From Owenia fusiformis (lineage: Eukaryota > Annelida > Polychaeta > Sabellida > Oweniidae): DNA of 60,000 nucleotides. The notes below the pieces were generated by a model that saw only the letters and a list, made by a program, of their open reading frames with translations, made no database searches and was not told where the DNA came from. The position numbers and the translations under genes are program-made. The stretch covers positions 9,701,278-9,761,277 of the forward strand of contig CAIIXF020000008.1 in the NCBI GenBank assembly GCA_903813345.2, in the 5' to 3' direction. Shown one piece after another: positions 13,601 to 27,300 of this stretch (the stretch's first letter is position 1; every line of letters begins with the position of its first letter).

Positions 13601-16600
13601 TTGAATTTCCTTTAAATGTAATGAAATCTTAATTTTTATGTCCAGGAGAAAATACATAGCATCTTTATTCTGAAATAATACACAATTATACTTATGTAAT
13701 TTTATCTTGCATTTGACTGTTTTGGATAAACATTTGTAGATTGCATAAAGATAAAAATTGTTCATATGAGAAACATTTTATAATTTCAGGGTCTTAATAC
13801 ACAGCAGGATGATGGTCAGTTTGTGTATGCTTTACTACGTCACCGTAACAACACACGTGCACGCTATGATCCCTATGACCTTGAGGTTGTGTCAGCACAT
13901 GTTGCCAGGGCAGCCCCAGTCTATTTCACAGGCAGTGCCTCCACAATTACAAAGGTAGGTACTTTCTCTTAATTTTTCAAACCAGTTGTAGCAAATGGCT
14001 CATTTCTGGTCACTGGACTAGTTGCAAAGATTTTTTATTATAAAAAAGAGTTGAGTCAGCTAATCTGTAAAAAAAGATCAGGTAAAAGATCAAAATTTCA
14101 TGTAATGTCTATGCGACATCCATCTATCCTACACACAGAATAAGGCTTATGAAAAGCAAAATAAATAAAGTAGAAAATACTTGATTATCATGTATTATCA
14201 ATCATGTATTGTATTGTACTTTATTATATTGTTTTATTATATCATAATATTTTATGTTATATTATAGTGTATACAGCTGCCAGGAGGAGGGGAAGACTCT
14301 ACAGCTGTTAGTACTGTACAGTGGCTCTGGGAAAGGCGTCTTTTCTACATGATTTTCAATATGAAAATATTTAGTCAGTTTAGGTGAGTAATTTGAATTT
14401 GGATGTTATGTTGCAAAAGTTTCATCCTGTGTGAGTTACCATTATATTACACTGTTTGGGTAAGGACTATTTTCAATATTTGTTCTTCGATTGCTCTATA
14501 GTATTTTGTGCTTGCTTTTTGATGTCGAAAAATTACTCTATGATGTCTAGATGGCTTTTTGATGTCATGTGATTACTTTTGTCTTATAAATGATAGCTCT
14601 TTAATGTCACATGATTCCTGAATTGTGCCATATGATGTCACATGATTGCTGAATGATGAAAAATGATTTATATTTTAATTGCAGGATCTGGAAGGGTTTC
14701 AGATGTTGGTTTGCTAATGTACGCAACCAGAAGAACACCAGTAGTAGGTAAGTAAATTGCAATATATAAGGGTTATGTACTTGGGGGTTTTGGATATGGG
14801 GTTTATCCAGACGGAGATATGCATATCTACCTGAGGGACCATAGGCACCGAAGGTAGATGTGCATATCTCACGAGGAATGAACCCAATATCCAAACCGAC
14901 CGTACATAACTGCTTTATCCTATACCAAGTAGAGTTTTCAGGGGAATATGGCCATTTCAATAGTACAATGTGTAAAAATAAACAAATCATTCATATGCAA
15001 AGTTATTTTATTGCATCACTAGAAGCGGGAAGATATGCACCTGAAGCGGGAAGATATGCAACGAAGCGGGAGATATGGCGGGAGGTATGGAGGTTCTGGA
15101 TATGGAAACCTCAAAATCAGGATACGGGATATATCTTACCAACTTATCTCCCTAAAACTCTACTTGGCATAGGATAAATTCTATTATCTACCCTCATCAA
15201 GCTAAACTTATGATAAAAGGATCAGTTTTCAAATCCATGGGCCTGTGAATCAAAAATATCCTAAAAATGATAATTACTGAAATTCAGTTTTGTCTATTGA
15301 TGTTACCATAGATCTTCAAATACAGTTCCAAACCTGAAATATTTTTGAAGGCTTTAACACCTGCTAGGATTTTAGTTGTTATTTTGTTGATAAGACTTAG
15401 ATTATGCAGCTGAAATATGATGAAAATGCAAATTACAGAGAAGATGGACAATGTTGCCAAGAATCAAGCTTTTTTACAAAACATGTGCACTGCAAAAGAA
15501 TATAATTTTATTTTTAAGAAAAAATCTATTTGATTTCTCTTTTAGGGTGATACTGACCAAGAAACTGTTTGCTGCCAATGAGGTGCTGCAGGGTTGTATG
15601 ATGCATATAAGAAACATGTGTGAAGCCGCCTCTGGCAGTTTATCAGGTGTAGGGGCTGGAGATGATGCCATCACCCTTGTTAACCTGAATCGCCAGAAAA
15701 CCTTCAGTCTACCTGAGTTTCTAAATATGCAGAGAGAGCAGGGACATCATGCTCTTAAACAACTCAATGCACTGAGGGATAAAATTGTAGCTCTTGTATG
15801 GGAATCTTGTGCAGTAAGTGTCATGCTAATAGAATGTTTTGATGGTTATAGCTTTTTTAATTCACTTAATATGGGATAATGTATGTAATATTCTATATAA
15901 ACTAGCTTATGAAAAAATAAAAAAATTGATATTTCTCAAACTAAACATTTATTATTTTTGATTACAGACTGTGGCAGAGATGGAGGGCATCACACATGGT
16001 ATCAGAGCTGATAAAAAGTCAAAGAAGATCAAGTTCAAACAACCTGACCCTGAGAGTTTGGCTAAGAAATACAAAAATCTCAATTCAAAACATGTTGATA
16101 TGCCTAAACTACCAGATAGGAAGATTCGATATGGTATGTTGTTACACAGACTTGTTAAATTAAAATTAATAATTCCTGGGATTATTCCACTAAAAAGTAG
16201 ATATTAATCTACATTGTACTTGAAAACTATATGTATTGTATACATAGTAGATTGTATTAAAATACAATTAGTACAAAATAAAATAACATATACAAAAATA
16301 CATTAGTTCTCCAAATAATTGAAAAAATTGAAATGTATATCTTAAAATGGCCTTAATGAACCATAGTCATGGTCTAAATTTGTTAGATTTTAACATGCTA
16401 TATGGTACTTTTTTAATCGGATCACAATAAAAGTGATAATCATCTATAACTTATATCTCATATGAAATGATTGTTTTCCAGATCGACCAACATATGCTCA
16501 GATAGCAGAATGGAGAAAAATTCTTGAAAGACTGTCATTCTTCCTGAAATCGGTGGATTACATGATGCTAGAACTGTTACGACGTCTGGTGGTCACTGCC

Positions 16601-19600
16601 TCTCAAAACCTGCTCAACCATATAATGGCATCCTTTGAAGCTGGCAACAATCTGGCTGAAGAAGATGAGGTGTGGACCATTGATATTTCTATTTATATTT
16701 TATTTAACTTAAGAGACTGAGTTAATTTTTCTTGTCATCATTAAGATTAGATGCTTCTGTTGCTCTTTCTTAAAACTTATGAACATCCAAATTTCTTAAA
16801 ATCACATTGTTATATTTTAATTTTGTCCTTTTAGAAAATTTTGAAAAATTAAATTTCTTGATCACTTGTTTCGTTCTTCAAATTCATTTTGGTTAAAACA
16901 TGAAAATAATAATATTTTGATTATCAAAACCATGTTACTCATGAAAAATTAGTGAAATAAAAGTACTATAACATTTTTTCTTTCAGGAGGAGTTTAGTGA
17001 TTCTGACTATACAGACTCTGAGGTTGATCCAAACAGTCCATTTGGGAAACAATCCTCTAGAACCAAGTAAGGGATTATATCAAAAGTTTTTCTTTTTACA
17101 TCAGTTTTTTTTATATCTTAAAGATCATCCAGCCTCTTTTCTTATAACAAAATTACAAAGCCACTTTCATGTAATTAAGTGGTATTAATTAGGGATGGGA
17201 CGGTTCGTTTCGGTTCGATTCGGTTCGGTTTTTCGGATCATCAGCCGTCGGTTCGGTTTTTTTCGGTTCGGTTCATTCATTTTAAGGATTTGTATTGATT
17301 GACATGATTAGCTGCTTAATTGATACAAAGATTTGCGCAAATTTATATTTTATAGATGGAATTTTATGTTATAGTATTTCATGAACAATACATATTATTT
17401 AGAATACACGACTAAAGAATATAGTACCAGGGACCACATGATTGATTACCGAGGGATACGAATACGCGGATACGAAACAAATCTAGTAAACGAGTGAGCT
17501 ACCAACAGACAAGACAGACAAGGTAGGGACTAGGAATATCAAAAATGTTGCTGTAAAACAGTGTTTTTTAACTGTTTTATTGATACTTGACCAATGAAAT
17601 ATTAATCCGAAAACGATCCGAAAAGCTGATCCGAAATTAGTGCCGTGATCCGAAAACCGATCCGAAGGCTATGAACCGCGGTTTTTCGGTATTTCGGTTA
17701 TCCGTCCCACCCCTAGTATTAATGAACATATTGGGACTGCCACACACATTTCTTTGGATTTTGTAGTTTTGTCATTTTAAGAGTTGCTCCAATAAGTAAT
17801 AAACTATTTTTAAAAATATTTTTGATTTAATTAAAATTGTTTGTTGTTGTTGAAGAGATATCAGTGGTCTCCCCAGCATTAAAGCAAGTGGGCGCAGCAC
17901 CCACCTGAGATTTTGAAAATAGGCCTGCACCCACCTGAAAATCCATTTGCATCCACTTGAAAATGAGAAAAATCATGAAAAATTGGCATATTTTGACCAA
18001 TTTTAGTCTGAATTGTGAAAATGAGAATTTTGCACCCATCTGAGAAAAAATCCTGGGGAGATCACTGGATATACTCCTCTATACCTATAGTATATTGAGC
18101 TAAAAATTTGAATAATATTTTCCATGTTTTATTGGAGTTTCTGATTAATCTGACTTTAGTTAGTTTAAAATTCATTCTTTGGGATCATTTCTGCATCTCC
18201 AAACAAAAAAGCCATGTTATTTTACCACTGAAGAATGCTATGAATACTCCATGATAATTGTTGCTTGTGCGTTGTACAGGTACTCCAAATATGATTCTGA
18301 TAGCCCTACATCCAAGGCAAAGTCTAAGCTCAGGATGCAAAAAAAGTCATATGTGATACCACAGTACAACTGGAGCAGAGTTTCTACAGCACAGGATGGC
18401 TTTACAGACATTGACAGGGTATATTTCAAAATTACTTGATACTTGATACGTGCACATGTACTGTTAATAATGAATTTATATATTACAAAATAGCCCGAGA
18501 AAATAGCCTGAATCTTCGTACTTGCACATGCGCTATTTATAATGAATTTATATCATTTTAACTTTGACTTATGATCACTTTAATGTTTTTATAATATCAG
18601 GGTATTTAGGATCTAGTTTAGCTACAAGCCCTTGTGCTCCCCCCCTCATGTAACACACACTTCACTTGCGTTGTGTGAAGTACTATTAAGGATCCAAGGA
18701 AAATCCACTAAATAGTACTTTTATTCTTTGCAGATCTTGGATGACATAAAGCAGATGGAGCATATTGAGGTTATCCCTGAGGCTGTAATCTGCCTTGAAT
18801 TGGTGCTGAATGTACCAGCTGGTGAGCCCCCTCCCACTCCTGGCACACCTATGCAAGTAGATATTGCTGATACATCAGATGAAGATGAGGGTGATGGGCA
18901 TGGTGTTAAGAAAAGTGTCAGGTTCCCAAATGAACCAGAAATGTCAGGTATTGAGATGCTTTCAGTATTACGCTTACACATCAAATAAACTGATGTAATT
19001 ACAAGAACTGTACATGTATATGTACTATGCTATTTGAAGTAACAGGAAGTATAACACTGATCAGTGAAACTTAATTTGTAGAAAATGGAAAATAGAAAAA
19101 ATAAGACTCAAGCTTCTTGTAATATTGAAATTTATATCACTGAGATTTAAGACAAGACCCATATTATATATCAAAATTTTAGATAACAATAAAATTTTAT
19201 GAGATAATATGTTAAAAATGTTGTCTTTCACAGAAAGTGAAGATTCAGAAGATGGTAGCTCACAGTCTGAGAGTGATGAAGAATCTGTCACTGAGAGCCA
19301 AGAAAAACTTAACAGATTTGCATATCCAGTTAACTCAACGACTAAGTCAAATTCGTAAGTATCTTTACTTATACTGAAATAAAACATCCTAGTTATAAGT
19401 GAAAAATAGAGAAGCAATGCTCCAAATCGTACCTTACTACAATTTTTGTAAACCTGAGTTTCTTTGTGTGACCTTTGAAATAAATGATTTGTATTTATTT
19501 GCATTTTAACATATAAGTTTAAGATAAGTAGTCTATTGGGGGAGCTTATAATGCAGTCTTATTCTTTGATGATGTTATTTCTAGCAATATTGGCCTATGT

Positions 19601-21326
19601 GACTTCAATGTGTCCTGTTCCTGTATTAACTATTCCAAGGAATACTGTTGTTATTTATTAAGCTTTGAATCATCATTATGTTTTATAGTAAAACTATTTA
19701 GAAGTATTAAAGTAGCATACATACATGGATTGTTTATACATGGATTTGTTTTATTTATTTTCTGCATTTCTAATTCATTGAATAATCCATATTACCTATC
19801 TAAGTCCTCCTTTCCTGTATTAGACATACTTTATTTTCCAGAGCTCACTCAGCACATAACCAGAACCGCACGTACATCACACTAGAGCCAGGAGAGAGCA
19901 ACATCAAAAACAGCGTTAGAGGAATCATATCTGGTTTTGAAAATACTGTTGGTATGTAGCAAAAAACATCTGCATTTATCTGTAACATTTGATACACTTT
20001 TGTGATATTAATGCCTTGTCATATTCTTATGGTTATTCATTGTTCATTTCCATTTGTGAGTTTATTTCATTTAGCGATGTTATTGTTAAAATAATTCTTG
20101 CCACTTTGTACCCTAGGTCAAGTGACATCTATGCTTCGTGAGCCGAAACTTGCCGTGTTCTACTCGCCACCAAAGTATGATCTGAAGCTAAACTTTGATG
20201 AAGAGGAAGATGAGGAGAAAAAGTTGAACATGAGACCATGGCCTGACACTGAGAGCCTGTTTGGTGAAGACCCAGCATACCAAGCCCTAGTGGGGGAGAT
20301 ATGCACATACACTGATGCAGCTGTTGCTCAAGTAGTTGAATATACTGAGGTAGGGAAATGATACATACTATTCTGGAGAAACGTTCAACTTTATTATTGA
20401 CCAACTGTGAGCATATCTCCGCAGAGTATAGATATAAAATTATGTTTAGCATTTCTCAATAAATTATGAAAAATTGCATGAAAGTTGAATAAAACTTGGT
20501 AAAAATAATTTTAATTTCCAAATAATTTACACTATTGCTCGAAATTAGGCAGTCACTATTTGTTTTATTATATACCCTATACTGACTCTTGTCCCGTTTC
20601 CTCTGCGAAGGCCAAAAAGGCTTAGAAAGCCCCCTCCCCGGGTCCATTGTTAGCATTATAAGCTGTGACGTCATCAGATGCTCAACAGAAATTTTTGCCT
20701 CTGAGACTCTCACTTGACAAATTCAATCGCGTTTAACACGCGGAATAGATTATCATAACACTTGAAATTACACAGACGTATTGAGCTTAGGGAACTTAAT
20801 ACACGTTGCTTATATTGTATCGTTCACGCACGTCTGTCATGGTGAACGGAGTTGATTTGTGTTTGTGCTCATCCTCCATTTTTCTGTTTTTCGTCTGCGC
20901 AGTGATGATGCGCGGACGTTTCCAAGGGTAATAGAACTTGCAATTGTGACGTCAGCGGGCAATAGTTCAAATGTATATTCCCGCTGACGTCACATTTGGG
21001 GGAATATAACTTTCCGAGGGAAATAGTAAATCTATTTCGGAACATGTGACTAGGTATTGACCAATCAGGATTAGTGTTACATATTGGGTATATAATAATC
21101 TGTAATGTTAATGTTGAATATTACATTGGCTCACTTTCATCAGTACCACTCATATTGGAATGTTATTGAGTAAACTTGAGACATATTATTATATTTCTTA
21201 CAGAGGTTTAACCAGTACTGTCAGATGGTAGATAGGTCTAGGAGGGTAGATGTAGTGAACTCAATGTCAAAGAGACCATGGAGCACTGAAGAGTTTTTCC
21301 ATGTACTAGAAAAACATACAGAAATG
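1604..21326 (+). CDS. DNAH14: dynein heavy chain exons 1-16: N-terminal tail
   Basis: Encodes residues 1 to 825 counted from the ATG at 1604. The first two exons are low-complexity: acidic/serine-rich ([19 protein letters not shown]), then proline-rich ([15 protein letters not shown]). Folded tail sequence starts at 7546 with [20 protein letters not shown] and continues through 13790-16669 ([32 protein letters not shown]), the part that resembles other inner-arm dyneins. Exons 10, 12 and 13 (16987-17066, 18734-18947, 19234-19354) add acidic, serine-rich stretches such as [17 protein letters not shown] and [11 protein letters not shown]. They look like disordered inserts. Exons 15 and 16 return to conserved tail. 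Exon 5 (14268-14383) and exon 4 (13790-13954) are short and were found by splice phase plus homology. Confidence 0.85.
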
Positions 21327-24300
21327 GTAAGAAATATATTTCTCACTTGTTTAAAATGTAGATTATGAGTTAATTCAGAAAATCTCCAAAGGTTCACAGA
21401 TTTATTCCAAAATTCTTAAATTGAGACAGTTGGTAACATAGCACATCAGAAAAATTTGTGTTCTTGTGTTACAATAATAGGCTTGTTCAACAGCTTAGGT
21501 AAAAAAAAATTCATAATTTGATTTCTGGGATAGAAATTAAATTTGTATTCTGCCAGGATTGCGCAAATTTTATACTACTGTATATTGATACATCTTTTAT
21601 CGACAATTCATACCAGTTACATGATAAATTAACTACTACAGCTGCCACTACAGCAAAAAAATATTATTGTACAGTGTGCGATGCACATTCTTAACATAGT
21701 ACTAGTTATTATCTTAATTTTAAATTCATGATAGTTAAGACAAATATGTGTACATGTCTGAATAGTTTTCAGTTGCAGTTTGTCTTTTAAATTTGAATGC
21801 ATAAACTTTCTTAATGTTTCATATGTTTCATATTTTTTACATCTCATGAGAAAATGTTCTTCATCTTCTAAACAATTACATGTTGTACATTCCCTCTCAT
21901 TTAGATATTTTCAGACATGTTTATAATGTCTTCCAGGTTTGATAACTGATTGAACTAATTGTTATGAACTTATCTAAGTCTTGTTTATCAATGTCTTTAT
22001 TTTCTATTATCTAATTCAAATTTCAAAATCCAATGAATTTTATATAAACATTGTGTTATGAGTATAGGTGTACATTGTTATTTCTCATTAATAAAAGATA
22101 TAAAATCTTGTGGTTTACTCTCTTGACCAAAGATTTCATCAAATGATGCAAATGAAATATATAAGTTGAGTCAGACTCAAGTTTCAATGTTTATACTGTA
22201 CAGACAAAGGCTGTTTTTGTGAATTCAACACATTAGGCTGGTCCTACAACTAGACACTGGCTGGTCTTATGGAATGGACAAGACACATTAGGTCAATATT
22301 GTAAACTAGTCATATTATGTTGTTCCTGTAAGCTAGACACATTTCTTATGGTGGGCCCATGTTTGTCTAAGGTTGTACTATAGCTCTGATGACCAAACAA
22401 CATGAACAAACTTCTTCTGAATTTGCTCCCAGCAAATACATACAGCCAGAAATTGACAGCATAGTTAAGGTACAGTATCCAGCCAAAGAATATACCATAC
22501 TTTTCTGCAAACTCCTTATTTTCAGTGGTTTGTTCCATTGATTCGACCCAAACATTAAAGACTGTAAATGGCACTGTACATATGCAAAGTACAGCACTGA
22601 CAGCTATTAGAATCAAAGCCATTGAGTTGATTTTCTTCTTTTGGGATGCCATCATGTTGCCTTTCATCATTGTAATTCTCTCACTGTGTTGTTTGAAGAC
22701 AGCTTTGACTATTACTGTATTACAGATTATGACAATGCTCAAGGGTATGAAGCTCAACATTAGTAAGTCCTGCCATACAAAAGAAGTGTTTTTATATTGG
22801 ATGAAATCTGGGTTCCATGTACAGTCAGTGAAATGGTCATCATCTTCCTTGTAGGCAACTATCCAGCCAAGTTGTAGATTCCATGTAAGGAGAATCAGAA
22901 AGCTTAGACATAAAGCTCCTATTATAGCCCTCTTTGTGCACAAATAGTTCACTTTGTGGGGTAACCTCACTGCAATGCATCGCTCAATTGAAATCACAAC
23001 AACAATCCATGGAGAGAAATCAGTCATTACATACGCTACGATTATTCCAGTTTATATCACTTACTTCCCTCTTAATTATATGCCATTACCTTAATAAATT
23101 GACTAGTCGAAAGGTCTAACACCCCTATTGAATGAACGGATTAGTGAATGAACTCGTCCAATACACTGCCTATCCATGCTTCATGCTACGACCTACTTCA
23201 TATTACCTTTCGACGACCATCTCGCTACAAGCCTTCAACAGAACTTGGAGCAACTATATTCGTCAAGATGATGAACAACGAGGACGTTTACATGAACACC
23301 TCAGAGAAATGTCCTGCTATCATTCTCCAGCAAGAAGAAGGAGAATGCACTGATGGAGACACAGAGCAAGCAGGGATTCAAGAGAGTGCAGACCAGAACT
23401 TCAACATGAGTCTGACTGACAACTTTCTCAAGGAGAAGATTTCTGTTCTGATGAACGAAATGCTTCAAAACAAGCATCGCAGTTCTTCAAAAACGAGTCT
23501 GAAGGTAATGAAAAATCTTTCTTACCATTATCACCCACGGTGATGACTTGTTTTTCTAACAGATCCTCGATCATCGCGAACGATTTCGCCTTCAAAAAAG
23601 TAGGACAACTTTCCCGAAACGACAAGGCATCACGCTTTCCAATTCCTCCAGCCGGAGGACTTGTTGTTTCGAGTATGAGGCCAAATTCCAGCCTGTCAGC
23701 GGTGATGTCTGAAGAAAATTTCAAGAAAGCTGACAAGGATTTGACTATCAGCAAGACCCAGTATAGGCTTCTAGAGGAAGGCTTAAGATTCCAACTGAAA
23801 CCTCTGGCATATGCAGAATGGCTGTTAGGTGCAGTGGCCAAAATTCTCAACGATTCTTCATCCACTGATACTAAGATGTTGTCTGATCTACTACAACCTG
23901 CAGCACAAGCCATTGGCTGTCTGACTGATCAAAATGTGAGACTGCTGTCCAACGTAGTTCTACTTAGGAGAGATGGCTTCTTGAAGAACATGACTTGCCC
24001 TTCTGCAGCAAAGGAAATGCTCAGAACTCTACCCATAAACCCTTTGGCTCAGGAATTATTCCCACAGGAGTCAGTCACTGAAATTTTGAAGTCCAACCAG
24101 TCTGATCTCACCAACCAGGCTTTAACTTCCTTGGCTAAGATGAATGCGAGAGCTGAATCAAAGAAGTCTTCTCAACCAAATAAGAAAGACAACAACAACA
24201 ACAACAGAAAGTCCAGTTTCAATAACAACAATGGCCCTGGTAAAAAGAACAGCTCTAACTCTTTTCGTGGCAAGGGAAGAGGAGAGAAAAAATCACAGTG

Positions 24301-27300
24301 ACTATCTACCTATATCATCCAGTCCTCCAAGTCTTTGTCTCCCACAGCTACCTGTAAGCCCTCAACAGCTACCAGTGGGAGGCAGACTACAGCATTTTCT
24401 TGCCAAATGGAAAGAAATCACAGATCTAGGAGGATTTCTACAGATCATAAAGGAAGGTTACCAGCCGAAACTTCACACAAAACCTACCCTTACATGCAAT
24501 CCTTGGCCTTTCCAGTCATCAACAAGAGACAGAAAAGACCTTTATGCAGCTACAGTCACTCAACTTCTGGAGAAACAGGCCATAGAAGTTGTCCAGAACG
24601 TATCCAGTCCAGGCCTTTACAGTCATCTTTTCTTCGTCCCAAAAAAATCCGGCTCTCTAAGACCAGTCATCAACTTGCATCATCTGAACCTTCATCTAGA
24701 AGTTCCAAAGTTCAAGATGGAAACAGTAGCACAGATCATGGATGCAGTACAGCCTCAACAGTGGGTAACGTCCATAGACTGCGTAGATGCTTACTTTCAT
24801 CTCCCAATCAAGCAGTCATTCAGGAAATACCTGCGCTTTGTTGTTCAGGACCAAGTACTTCAATTCAAAGCCCTGCCCTTTGGTCTGGCATCAGCCCCGA
24901 TGATTTGGACACATCTGTTACGGCCTCTAGCAGCTCATCTTCACTCCAGAGGCATACTGTTTCATTATTACCTCGACGATTGGCTGATTCGAGGCAATTC
25001 ACCTACAGTAGTTCTACAACATACTCAGATGGTGCTGGAACTGGCTCAGGCTCTGGGTTTCCTCATAAACTTCAAGAAGTCGGAACTACAACCAACTCAG
25101 AAGTTCACTTATGTGGGAGTAGAATACGATCTCAGCAAGGGAATTTGCCGTCCCCCTCACGATCGAGTAGAAAAGATATGGAAAGCTGGACAACATCTTC
25201 TAGAGAAGGGAATAGCCTCAGCAGAAACTTGGCAGTCTCTACTAGGCCTGTTGTCATCTGCGGAGAAACAAGTGCCATTGGGTCGTCTTCATCTACGACC
25301 TCTACAGTGTTGTCTGTTCCAACAGTGGTCTCCTCTATCTCAGCCCCAGTCACATCTAGTTGTCCTCTCACCAGATGCTCAGGGGGCACTCCTATGGTGG
25401 CTAGACCCCAGGAATTTACAAGCTGGTCAGCCTCTCAACAGATTTCACCCAACAATGACAATCTACACAGATGCATCGTTGGAAGCATGGGGGGCCCACA
25501 CACAATCGCAGGAATGCTCTGGAGTCTGGTCCCAGTTGGAATCAAGTCATCACATCAACTTTCTGGAGTTACTAACAGTCAAGAAAGCTCTGATGTTCTT
25601 CAAGGAAAAGATAACTGGACAGAATATTCTGATTTGCACAGACAGCACGACTGTAGCAGCATATATCAACAACCAGGGCGGACCAGGGAGGGGTTTTCTG
25701 AAGAAGTGTCCAAAGCAGTACAAAAGTCTAGGAGAAAATCTACCAATGCCATCTACGATTCAAAGTGGAAATTATTCTCTGTTTGGTGTTTGGAAAGAGA
25801 TACCAATCCCATCGAGGCATCTATTCCAATGATTGCAGATTTCTTCATTTATCTCAGAAACACTAAAAAGAGGTCTTTTTCTACTATCGAGGGCTACAGA
25901 ACAGCTATAAACAATGTCAGGAAATCTACACAATCTAAAGATCTCTCAGAATCACAAGTGATACATGATATGTTGAGATCCTTTAAATTAGAAGATGCAA
26001 TTCCAAAGTCTACCTTACCCAAATGGGACTTGGTTTTTGTACTTCATGAACTATTAAAGCCTCCATTTGAACCTATGAATTCGGCAGATATCAAATGGGT
26101 GACTTTAAAGACTGTATTTCTTCTACTGTTAGCCTCGGGCAAGAGACGTAGTGAGATACATGCCTTAGATGTTACAAGGATACAATGGAAAAATAACAAT
26201 ACAGAAGTTTTCCTCTATCCATTCATTGGTTTTCTGCCAAAGAGCTTGGAAGCAGCAGAGGGACAAGCCAGATTTCAACCTATACATCTGAAATCATTGG
26301 CAAGCCATGTGGGAAATGATCCAGATCGATGCTTATGCCCACTTAGAGCACTCAGATTTTATCTTGCTGCTACCAGAGTCTTCAGAGGTACCAGGAATAG
26401 GATCTTCATACCTTGGAAGAAAGGGTGTAATAGCAATTTACACTTAAATACTTTATCCAGCTGGATGAAACATCTGATTCTTCTAACCTACAATAATTCC
26501 ACAGCTGAGAGTAGAAGAATTGGGAAAGTTAACGCACATGAAATAAGAGCGTTATCAGCCTCATATGCAGTACAGTCGAATGTTAGCCTAACAGAAATAT
26601 TGAAAAGTTGCTCTTGGGCTCACAACAACACTTTTATCGACTTTTATCTGCGTGATGTCACAGTCCTACAAGATGAAGCTAGAAAGCTAGGACCTGTGAT
26701 GCTGGCTGGAACTGTGTGCGACCTGTAGCAGGTGCAGTAAGTACACAACAACTTTTTTCACCCCACCTATCCAATATGTTACATGCTATGACATATAATT
26801 AAGAGGGAAGTAAGTGATATAAACTGAAGATTTTTTTTATTAAATCAACCGTTTATGGAACTTACTTACCTCTTAATTACCAGAGACCCACCCACCTTCC
26901 CCGCTTGAGGGAAATTTTTTATTTTATTTTTTTGTATCTTCGAGGTCTCTCGGTAATATGAAGTAGGTCGTAGCATGAAGCATGGATAGGCAGTGTATTG
27001 GACGAGTTCATTCACTAATCCGTTCATTCAATAGGGGTGTTAGACCTTTCGACTAGTCAATTTATTAAGGTAATGGCATATAATTAAGAGGTAAGTAAGT
27101 TCCATAAACGGTTGATTTAATAAAAAAAATCTTCAATTTTACATGGCCAATATCCTAGATCTATGAAATGTGGTTTGTCCAACTCAAATCCAATAGCCAA
27201 AGTCCAGCCAAGACCAGTGTTCAGTAAGTTAAATGAATCTGTTATTGCTAACACCAAAAGAGCTAGGGCTGTTGGTGAACTGCGCAGACTCTTTTCACAG

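Larger units (their letters stand above)
23049..27134 (+). mobile_element. DIRS-like tyrosine-recombinase retrotransposon (4,086 bp)
   Basis: A YR retrotransposon: reverse transcriptase, RNase H and a tyrosine recombinase instead of an integrase. Inverted terminal repeats match from about 23060-23215 and 26950-27105 (for example TTAATTATATGCCATTACC against GGTAATGGCATATAATTAA). An internal complementary region at 26791-26881 joins the complement of the left end to that of the right end, meeting between 26825 and 26826, the hallmark of DIRS elements. That junction predicts the outer borders used here, ambiguous by a base or so. There is no target duplication, as expected for YR integration. 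At 4.1 kb it is short for the family. It occupies TM3 of the GPCR gene, opposite strand. Confidence 0.9.

Noticed and set aside
23428-23913. 161-codon minus-strand ORF inside the DIRS-like element.
   Set aside because: Antisense shadow of gag with no independent homology.
24335-25680. The first 450 codons of the long frame that ends in the recombinase.
   Set aside because: They overlap the RT-RNase H frame, are Ser-rich without homology, and read as a shadow of it.
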